The notes below the pieces were generated by a model. The model saw only the letters and a program-made list of their open reading frames with translations, was not told the origin of the DNA and searched no databases. Source: Mesorhizobium sp. (GTDB taxonomy: Bacteria > Pseudomonadota > Alphaproteobacteria > Rhizobiales > Rhizobiaceae). Taken from it: DNA of 64,000 bases. The position numbers and the translations under genes are program-made. The stretch covers positions 124,001 through 188,000 of the forward strand of contig SAPZ01000001.1 of NCBI GenBank assembly GCA_004020875.1, read 5' to 3'. This document shows, piece after piece, positions 1 through 6,173 of this stretch. Positions within the stretch are counted from its first letter, which is position 1, and every line of letters begins with the position of its first letter.

Positions 1-1
1 A

Positions 2-271
2 CGCATCAAGCCGATCCTCGACATGGCGATCAGCCGCTTCAACGCCTTCTCGCGCATGGCGCGCGAATTGGAGGACGCGCGCAGCGAACTGGAGAACCGC
101 AAGGTTATCGACCGGGCCAAAGGCATATTGATGAAGTCGCGGGGCTTGAGCGAGGAGGCTGCCTACACGCTTCTGCGCAAGACCGCCATGAACCAGAACC
201 GCAAGATCGCCGAGATCGCCCAGAGCCTGGTGACCGCGGCGGGCTTGCTGGGGCCGCTGGAGGGGAAATGA
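2..271 (+). CDS. nasT: NasT, ANTAR antiterminator (C-terminal part, truncated by window start)
   Basis: The reading frame is open from the first base, so the N-terminal receiver-like domain lies outside the window. The visible ~89 residues form a coiled coil (RMARELEDARSELENRK) followed by an ANTAR RNA-binding domain with the expected pattern (VIDRAKGILM, then EEAAYTLLRKTAM and IAEIAQSL). In alpha- and gammaproteobacteria NasT binds paired hexaloop hairpins in the leader of nitrate-assimilation mRNA and prevents termination. The stop overlaps the start of nasS by four bases (ATGA), so the two are translationally coupled. The matching RNA target is in the leader at 1703-1799. Recognition is firm; only the 3' part can be judged here. 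Confidence 0.9.
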   Translation, partial: RIKPILDMAISRFNAFSRMARELEDARSELENRKVIDRAKGILMKSRGLSEEAAYTLLRKTAMNQNRKIAEIAQSLVTAAGLLGPLEGK

Positions 272-1500
272 GCATGACTGCCGCGCATCAGATCACCGCC
301 GGCTTCATGCCGCTCTTCGACAGCGCAGTTCTCGTCGTGGCCGGGGAGATGGGCTTTGCCGCCCGCGAGGGCATCGAGCTCAAGCTGCAGCGCGAGACAT
401 CCTGGGCCAACATCCGCGACCGCATAGCCATCGGCCATTTCGATGTCGCGCATATGCTGGGGCCGATGCCGCTAGCCTGCAGCCTTGGGCTGACGCCGCT
501 TGCCTCCGAAACCATTGTGCCGTTCTCGCTCGGCCTTGGCGGCAATTGCGTCACCGTCTCCAACGCCGTGTGGGAAGGCATGGCGGCACATGGGGCGATG
601 CCCGACCTCGATCCGGCGCGCGCCGGGACGGCACTCGGCGCGCTGGTCCGAGAGCGGGCGACCGCCAACCGCGAACCGCTGCGTTTCGCTGTCGTGCACC
701 CGCATTCCGGGCACAACTACGAGCTGCGCTACTGGCTTGCCGCGTGTGGCGTCGACCCCGATCGCGACATTGAGATCGTCATCGTGCCGCCGCCCTTCAT
801 GGCAGACGCGCTGGCCGCCGGCCGCATCGACGGCTATTGCGTCGGCGAGCCGTGGAACAGCGCCTCGGTTGCTGCGGGCACTGGCCGCATCGTCACCGTC
901 AGGGCGCTTTTGTGGCGCAACAGCCCGGAAAAGGTGATCGGCGCGCGCAAGAACTGGGCTGAGGAGAACACGGAGGCGCTTGCGGCACTTCTCAGGGCGT
1001 TGCATCACGCCGCACGCTGGTGCCAGGACCCGGCAAACCGCGGCGAACTGGGCGCGCTGATGGCGAAGCCCGCTTTCCTCGGTCAGCCGGAGGCAATTCA
1101 GATGCCGGCGCTCACCGGACGCCTTCAACTGGGGGGCGGCGTGGAGCGGAGCGTCGAGGATTTCTTCCTGCCCTTCGACAAGGCGGCGAACTTCCCCTGG
1201 AAGAGCCATGCGCTGTGGTTCTACGCGCAGATGGTGCGCTGGGGACAATTACCGCACACGCCGCAGAACCTCGCCATCGCCCGCGACTGCTACCGACCCG
1301 ACCTCTACCGCTCGGCGCTGAAGCCCCTCGGCGTGGCGCTGCCCGGCGCCAATGCCAAGGTCGAGGGCGCGCTGAAGGTTGCGACGCCGGTCGGCTCGGC
1401 GGGGGCGAGCCTGGTGCTCGGCCCCGACGGATTTTTCGACGGCCAGATCTTCGACCCGGACCGGATCGACGCCTACATTGCCGGCCAGAAACGCGCCTGA
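268..1500 (+). CDS. nasS: NasS, nitrate/nitrite sensor protein of the NrtA/CmpA family
   Basis: 410 residues of the nitrate-binding NrtA/CmpA periplasmic-protein fold, but without a signal peptide, so it should be cytoplasmic. That combination next to an ANTAR protein is typical of NasS, which holds NasT inactive and releases it when nitrate or nitrite binds. Family-like stretches include GFMPLFDSAVLVVAGEMGFA near the N-terminus, HMLGPMPLACSLG near residue 65 and VGEPWNSASV near 190. ATG at 268 overlaps the nasT stop; a second ATG two codons later is also possible. No ABC permease or ATPase accompanies it, which argues against a transport role. Confidence 0.88.
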   Translation: MSMTAAHQITAGFMPLFDSAVLVVAGEMGFAAREGIELKLQRETSWANIRDRIAIGHFDVAHMLGPMPLACSLGLTPLASETIVPFSLGLGGNCVTVSNAVWEGMAAHGAMPDLDPARAGTALGALVRERATANREPLRFAVVHPHSGHNYELRYWLAACGVDPDRDIEIVIVPPPFMADALAAGRIDGYCVGEPWNSASVAAGTGRIVTVRALLWRNSPEKVIGARKNWAEENTEALAALLRALHHAARWCQDPANRGELGALMAKPAFLGQPEAIQMPALTGRLQLGGGVERSVEDFFLPFDKAANFPWKSHALWFYAQMVRWGQLPHTPQNLAIARDCYRPDLYRSALKPLGVALPGANAKVEGALKVATPVGSAGASLVLGPDGFFDGQIFDPDRIDAYIAGQKRA

Positions 1501-1507
1501 TCATTTG

Positions 1508-1542
1508 CGCGCCAATCTTGTGCGTTGCACAAAAATTATGCG
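1508..1542 (+). promoter_or_regulatory. Two tandem NtrC-like enhancer sites
   Basis: Two adjacent 17-bp segments (1508-1524 and 1526-1542) fit the GCAC-N7-GTGC pattern of NtrC sites, each with a mismatch in the core: GCGC-N7-GTGC and GCAC-N7-ATGC. They lie about 110-145 bp upstream of the sigma-54 promoter at 1652, a normal enhancer distance. Assignment is by pattern only. A short inverted repeat TTGTGC-N3-GCACAA spans their junction and could instead be a weak hairpin after nasS. Confidence 0.45.
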
Positions 1543-1651
1543 GCATGTCTATGCCATTGATCAATGTTTGACCGCGTTGCCGCTCGGGTCGGCTGCAGGT
1601 CTTTCCTGCTATCTCGTTGATTCTGATTGAAATTCAGATTTCTCGCGAAAC

Positions 1652-1667
1652 TGGCACGCTTCCTGCT
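1652..1667 (+). promoter_or_regulatory. Sigma-54 (-24/-12) promoter of the nitrate assimilation operon
   Basis: TGGCACG-N4-CTGCT, with GG and GC separated by exactly 10 bases as in the consensus TGGCACG-N4-TTGCW. Transcription would begin near 1678, giving a ~140-base untranslated leader before the first small ORF. It fits nitrogen-limitation control by NtrC. Confidence 0.8.
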
Positions 1668-1702
1668 TTGAAATAGTCGAGCCCCTCGTGGGCAACAGAA
1701 CC

Positions 1703-1737
1703 GGCGTCCAATGGCGGGCGCCACAGGCAAGGCTGCC
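1703..1737 (+). promoter_or_regulatory. ANTAR-target RNA: tandem A1/G4 hexaloop hairpins P1 and P2
   Basis: P1 (1703-1722) has a 7-bp stem, GGCGTCC pairing with GGGCGCC through one U.G wobble, closing the hexaloop AATGGC. P2 (1726-1737) has a short GGC/GCC stem closing AAGGCT. Both loops have A at position 1 and G at position 4, the signature recognised by ANTAR proteins such as NasT, NasR and EutV. Three bases separate them. P2 shares bases 1732-1737 with the 5' arm of the following terminator, as the antitermination model requires. The P2 stem is short, so it probably depends on protein binding. Confidence 0.75.
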
Positions 1738-1799
1738 GCTCAGGTCACCACGCGATCCCGGATGTACGGACGCGAAAGGGCCTGGACGGCAGCTTTTTT
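1732..1799 (+). terminator. Conditional leader terminator of the nitrate operon
   Basis: GCTGCCG at 1732-1738 pairs perfectly with CGGCAGC at 1787-1793. The stem extends inward through CAGG/CCTG (1741-1744 with 1781-1784) past one mismatch. Six T residues follow at 1794-1799. Formation is mutually exclusive with hairpin P2, so it should terminate transcription unless NasT stabilises P1/P2. Confidence 0.75.
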
Positions 1800-1820
1800 C
1801 GTTTTGGACCGGAGACTACG

Positions 1821-1988
1821 ATGACGAGACGGATCGGACCTTCGCTCAAGGATTTCACCCGCCGCGATGTCCTGGCGAGCAGCGCGCTGACGGCGGTGCT
1901 GTTCATCGCCGCGCTGCTCTTGTTTCCCGCCAGCCACGAAGCCGAGGGCAAGGGCCCGCAAGTGACCGCGCAAGCCACGTCGCGCTGA
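1821..1988 (+). CDS. Small membrane-anchored or exported protein, first ORF after the nitrate leader
   Basis: A 55-codon ORF beginning just after the leader terminator, with GGAG eight bases upstream of ATG 1821. It encodes a basic N-terminus with paired arginines (DFTRRDVLAS) followed by one hydrophobic segment (ALTAVLFIAALLLFPA) and a short polar tail. Codons are strongly GC-ending, like the neighbouring genes. It ends 62 bases before the transporter and should be co-transcribed with it. I do not recognise the family. It may be a small transporter-associated membrane peptide or a leader peptide; expression is inferred from the RBS and codon bias only. Confidence 0.55.
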   Translation: MTRRIGPSLKDFTRRDVLASSALTAVLFIAALLLFPASHEAEGKGPQVTAQATSR

Positions 1989-2050
1989 CCGATGCCGCGC
2001 CCCCTGATCAACACGCGCGACGCCTGCCGCGCCGCAAACCGGAGCCGACC

Positions 2051-3352
2051 ATGACCGCAAACCTCCCAGCCGCGCCCAGCCAGGACAATGCTCCTCGGCA
2101 GGCGCTCGTCATGTCCACCATCGCCTTCACCGTGTGCTTCGCGGTGTGGACGATCTTTTCCATCATCGGCGTGCGCATCAAGCAGGAGCTTGGGCTCAAC
2201 GAGACCGAGTTCGGCTTGCTCGTCGGCACGCCGATTCTCACAGGCTCGCTCGTGCGCATGGTGCTCGGCGTCTGGACCGACCGCTATGGCGGCCGCCTTG
2301 TCTACACCCTGACCATGCTTGCCGCCGCGGTCGCGACCTTCCTGCTCGCCTTCGCGCACACCTATCAGCAGATGCTGCTTGCCGCGCTCGGCGTCGGGCT
2401 CGCTGGCGGCTCCTTCGCGGTCGGCGTCGCCTATGTCTCGCGCTTCTTCCCCGCCGGCAGACAGGGCACGGCGCTCGGCATTTTCGGTGTCGGCAACGTC
2501 GGCGCCGCGGTCACCAAGTTCCTGGCGCCGCTCGTGCTGCTTGCCTGGGGCTGGCAGTCGGTGGCGCTGATCTGGGCCGCGGCTTTGGTCGTCATGGCGA
2601 TCGTCTTCTGGTTCACCACCAACGACGATCCTGTCATCCGCAAGCGCCGTGCCGGCAGTGCGCCGCCGGCGAGGAGCTTCTGGCAGGAATTCGCGCCGCT
2701 GAAGAACCTGCAGGTCTGGCGCTTCGCCTTCTACTATTTCTTCGCCTTCGGCGCGTTCGTGGCGTTGTCGCTGTGGCTGCCGCGCTACCTGATCGGCGTC
2801 TACGGCTTCGGCATCGCCACCGCCGGCATGATCGGCGCTGCCTATTCGATCCCCGCAAGCATCTTCCGCGCCTATGGCGGCGTGCTGTCCGACCGCATCG
2901 GCGCCCGGACCGTGCTCTATTGGACCTTCAGCGTCTCTGCCGTCGCGACCCTCGTTCTGTCTCTCCCCTCGGCAGATTACGTGGTGCGCGGCATCAGCGG
3001 GCCGATCCCGTTCCACTCCGAGATCGGCCCGCTCGCCTTCATCGCCGTCGCCTCTGTGCTCGGTTTCTTCATGAGCCTCGGCAAGGCGGCCGTCTACAAG
3101 CATATCCCCGCCTATTATCCGCAGAGCGTCGGCGCGGTCGGCGGCGTGGTCGGTATGATCGGCGGCCTCGGCGGCTTCATCCTGCCGATCGCCTTCGGCG
3201 CGCTGAACGACCTCACCGGCGTCTGGTCGAGCTGCTTCATGCTGCTCTTCGTGATCGTCTTGTCCTGCCTGGTCTGGATGCACTTCAGCATCCGCCGGAT
3301 GGAGCGCCGGGCGGCCGTAAAGACATCGTCCCTTTCCTACGCCGCGGAATAG
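2051..3352 (+). CDS. narK: Nitrate/nitrite transporter, MFS NNP family (NarK/NasA type)
   Basis: A 433-residue, 12-TM major facilitator that brings nitrate (and probably nitrite) into the cytoplasm for the reductases encoded downstream. It shows the MFS loop motif GVWTDRYGGR around residue 75 and an NNP-type Gly-rich segment, GVGNVGAAVTKFLAP, near residue 155. GGAG at 2041-2044 supports ATG 2051. The frame is open further upstream, but that part crosses the leader hairpins and is not coding. Position between the leader and nirB matches other assimilatory operons. Confidence 0.93.
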   Translation: MTANLPAAPSQDNAPRQALVMSTIAFTVCFAVWTIFSIIGVRIKQELGLNETEFGLLVGTPILTGSLVRMVLGVWTDRYGGRLVYTLTMLAAAVATFLLAFAHTYQQMLLAALGVGLAGGSFAVGVAYVSRFFPAGRQGTALGIFGVGNVGAAVTKFLAPLVLLAWGWQSVALIWAAALVVMAIVFWFTTNDDPVIRKRRAGSAPPARSFWQEFAPLKNLQVWRFAFYYFFAFGAFVALSLWLPRYLIGVYGFGIATAGMIGAAYSIPASIFRAYGGVLSDRIGARTVLYWTFSVSAVATLVLSLPSADYVVRGISGPIPFHSEIGPLAFIAVASVLGFFMSLGKAAVYKHIPAYYPQSVGAVGGVVGMIGGLGGFILPIAFGALNDLTGVWSSCFMLLFVIVLSCLVWMHFSIRRMERRAAVKTSSLSYAAE

Positions 3353-3369
3353 ATCGGGTGAGAACGGAC

Positions 3370-5820
3370 ATGACCGAGAAACTCGTCATCATCGGCAACG
3401 GCATGGCGCCCGGCAGGATGCTGGAGCACCTGCTGGAGGAAGCGCCCGACCGCTACAGCGTCACCATCTTCAACGCCGAGCCGCGCGTGAATTACGACCG
3501 CATCATGCTGTCGCCGGTGCTGTCGGGTGAGAAGGCGTTCGAGGAAATCGTCATCCATGGCGACGGCTGGTACATCAAGCACGGCATCACCCTCTACAAG
3601 GGCCACCGCATCGTCGCCATTAACCGCGAGGCCAAGACCGTCACCTCGGACCACGGCGTGACCGAAAGCTACGACAGGCTGGTCATCGCCACCGGCTCGG
3701 TGCCCTTCATCATTCCGGTGCCCGGCAAGGACCTGCCCGGCGTGCTCAGCTACCGCGACCTCGACGACGTCAACGCCATGCTGCTTGCGGCGCAGTCGCG
3801 CGCCAAGGCAGTCGTCATCGGCGGCGGCCTCCTCGGCCTCGAAGCCGCGGCGGGGCTGAAGGAGCGCGGCATGGACGTCACCGTGCTGCACGTCATGCCG
3901 ACGCTCATGGAGCGCCAGCTCGATCCGGCCGCCGGCTATCTGCTGCAGAAAGCCGTCGAGGCGCGCGGCATCAAGGTCATGACCAAGGCCAACACCAAGG
4001 CGATTGTCGGCAACGGCAGGGTCGAAGGCATCGAGCTGATGGACGGCACGATCATCCCGGCAACTCTGGTTGTTATGGCGGTCGGCATCCGCCCGAGCAC
4101 GGCGCTTGCCAAGGAGGCCGGGCTGGAGGTCAATCGCGGCATCGTCGTCGATGACCGCATGCGGACCTCCGATCCTGCCATCATGGCGCTTGGCGAATGC
4201 GCGGAGGTCGGCGGCCATGTCTATGGACTGGTCGCCCCGCTCTACGAGATGGCGCGCGTCGCGGCGGCAGGGTTGGCGGACAGCGAGGAGAGGCGGTTCG
4301 TCCATTCCGACACGCCGACGAAGCTCAAGGTCACCGGCATCGACCTCTATTCGCTGGGCGACTTCGCCGATGGCGAGGACCGCGAGGAGATCATCCTGCG
4401 CGACGCTTCGGCCGGCATCTACAAGCGCGTCGTGCTGCAAGACAACCGCATTATCGGCACGGTGCTGTTCGGCGAGACGGGTGACGGCGCCTGGTTCAAC
4501 GACCTCAAGAAGAAGGCGACCGACATCTCCGAGATGCGCGACACGCTGATCTTCGGCCAGGCGTTCCAGGGAGGCGTTTCCTCGGACCCTTTGGCGGCCG
4601 TTGCGGCACTGGCGGATGATGCGGAAATCTGCGGCTGCAACGGCGTCTGTAAGGGCAAGATCACCGGCGCCATCACGGGCAAGGGGCTGACCAGCCTCGA
4701 CGATGTGCGTGCGCATACGAAGGCATCGGCCTCCTGCGGCTCGTGCACGGGTCTGGTCGAACAGCTGCTGAGGCTGACGCTCGGCGAAGCCTACAATCCG
4801 GCGGCGGTGCAGCCGATGTGCGGCTGCACGAGCCTCGGTCATGATGATGTGCGGCGCCTGATCAAGGCGAAGGGGCTGAAGACAATACCCGCCATCATGC
4901 AGGAGCTTGAATGGAAGACCTCCTGCGGCTGCGCCAAATGCCGGCCGGCGCTCAACTATTATCTGGTCTGCGACTGGCCCAATCAATATGCCGACGACTA
5001 TCAGTCGCGCTTCATCAACGAGCGCGTTCACGCCAACATCCAGAAGGACGGCACCTATTCGGTGGTGCCGCGGATGTGGGGCGGGGTGACCAGCGCAAAC
5101 GAATTGCGCGCCATCGCCGATGTCGTCGACAAGTTCGAGATCCCGATGGTCAAGGTCACCGGCGGCCAGCGCATCGACATGCTGGGCATCCGCAAGGAAG
5201 ACCTGCCGGCCGTATGGGCCGATCTCGGCAAGGCCGGCTTCGTCTCCGGCCATGCCTATGCCAAGGGTCTGCGCACGGTGAAGACCTGCGTCGGTTCCGA
5301 CTGGTGCCGCTTCGGCACCCAGGATTCGACCGGGCTCGGCATCCGCATCGAGAAATTCATGTGGGGCTCGTGGACGCCGGCCAAGGTGAAGATGGCGGTG
5401 TCGGGCTGCCCGCGCAACTGCGCGGAGGCGACCTGCAAGGATGTCGGCGTGGTCTGCGTCGACTCCGGCTACGAGATCCACTTCGCGGGCGCCGCCGGCC
5501 TCGACATCAAGGGCACGGAAGTGCTCGGGCTCGTGAAGACCGAGGACGAGGCGCTGGAGGTGATCGTGGCGCTCGTCCAGATGTATCGCGAGCAGGCGCG
5601 CTATCTCGAGCGCATCTACAAATGGGCCAAGCGCATCGGCACGGCGGAGATCAAAAGACAGATCCTGGATGATGGCGAGAAGCGCAAAACCTATTACGAG
5701 CGCTTCGTCTTCAGCCAGAAATTCGCCCAGGTCGATCCATGGTCGGAGCGCGTCTCCGGCAAGGACAAGCATGAGTTCCGGCCGATGGCCTCGGTCGGGT
5801 TCGCGGAGGCGGCGGAATGA
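3370..5820 (+). CDS. nirB: Assimilatory NAD(P)H nitrite reductase, large subunit
   Basis: 816 residues. NirB reduces nitrite to ammonium using NAD(P)H, FAD, Fe-S clusters and siroheme. The N-terminal FAD site begins VIIGNGMAPG, with the second dinucleotide fold at VVIGGGLLGLEAAAGL near residue 155. Two BFD-like Cys clusters follow (CGCNGVC with CGSC near 420-460, and CGCAKC near 520). The C-terminal nitrite/sulfite reductase domain carries the siroheme/4Fe-4S cysteines in TCVGSDWC and SGCPRNC. ATG 3370 lies 17 bases after narK. No siroheme synthase (cysG) follows, so siroheme must come from another locus. Confidence 0.96.
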   Translation: MTEKLVIIGNGMAPGRMLEHLLEEAPDRYSVTIFNAEPRVNYDRIMLSPVLSGEKAFEEIVIHGDGWYIKHGITLYKGHRIVAINREAKTVTSDHGVTESYDRLVIATGSVPFIIPVPGKDLPGVLSYRDLDDVNAMLLAAQSRAKAVVIGGGLLGLEAAAGLKERGMDVTVLHVMPTLMERQLDPAAGYLLQKAVEARGIKVMTKANTKAIVGNGRVEGIELMDGTIIPATLVVMAVGIRPSTALAKEAGLEVNRGIVVDDRMRTSDPAIMALGECAEVGGHVYGLVAPLYEMARVAAAGLADSEERRFVHSDTPTKLKVTGIDLYSLGDFADGEDREEIILRDASAGIYKRVVLQDNRIIGTVLFGETGDGAWFNDLKKKATDISEMRDTLIFGQAFQGGVSSDPLAAVAALADDAEICGCNGVCKGKITGAITGKGLTSLDDVRAHTKASASCGSCTGLVEQLLRLTLGEAYNPAAVQPMCGCTSLGHDDVRRLIKAKGLKTIPAIMQELEWKTSCGCAKCRPALNYYLVCDWPNQYADDYQSRFINERVHANIQKDGTYSVVPRMWGGVTSANELRAIADVVDKFEIPMVKVTGGQRIDMLGIRKEDLPAVWADLGKAGFVSGHAYAKGLRTVKTCVGSDWCRFGTQDSTGLGIRIEKFMWGSWTPAKVKMAVSGCPRNCAEATCKDVGVVCVDSGYEIHFAGAAGLDIKGTEVLGLVKTEDEALEVIVALVQMYREQARYLERIYKWAKRIGTAEIKRQILDDGEKRKTYYERFVFSQKFAQVDPWSERVSGKDKHEFRPMASVGFAEAAE

Positions 5821-6170
5821 GTCGACGGGAAAAAGACCGCATGAACTGGATCGCCATCGGCTCCCTCTCGGACATTCCTTCGCGCGGCGCGCGCTGCGTG
5901 GCCACCCCGCAAGGCAAGATCGCGGTCTTCCGCACGGCCGACGACCAGGTCTTTGCCATCGACGACCATTGTCCGCACAAGGGCGGCCCGTTGAGCCAAG
6001 GCATCGTCCATGGCGCGGCGGTGACCTGCCCACTGCACAATTGGGTGATCTCGCTGGAGACGGGCAAGGCGCTCGGCGCCGACGAGGGCGCGGTGCGAAC
6101 GATCCCCGCCAAGCTCGAGGGCCAACGGCTGTTCATCGCGCTCGAAGCGCTGGCCTCGAAAGCGGCCTGA
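5817..6170 (+). CDS. nirD: Nitrite reductase small subunit (Rieske-type NirD)
   Basis: 117 residues; the start overlaps the nirB stop (ATGA). A second ATG at 5841, giving the conventional MNWIAIGSL start, is a plausible alternative. It contains the Rieske ligand pattern C-x-H in HCPHKGGPLSQG and C-x2-H in CPLHNW, so the [2Fe-2S] site looks intact; some NirD proteins have lost these residues. It works as the small subunit of the NirB complex. Confidence 0.93.
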   Translation: MSRREKDRMNWIAIGSLSDIPSRGARCVATPQGKIAVFRTADDQVFAIDDHCPHKGGPLSQGIVHGAAVTCPLHNWVISLETGKALGADEGAVRTIPAKLEGQRLFIALEALASKAA

Positions 6171-6173
6171 GGG

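Noticed and set aside
1688..2050. Upstream extension of the nitrate transporter frame from a GTG at 1688
   Set aside because: It runs through the P1/P2 hairpins and terminator, and ATG 2051 has its own GGAG.
1745..3283. Minus-strand open frame (about 512 codons) opposite the nitrate transporter
   Set aside because: Composition is charged and low-complexity, as expected from the antisense of a membrane protein; the plus frame is a clear NarK-type transporter.
3337..6033. Long minus-strand open frame (about 898 codons) opposite nirB/nirD
   Set aside because: Shadow frame caused by GC-rich codon bias of nirB; no family motifs, while the plus strand has complete Fe-S and siroheme motifs.
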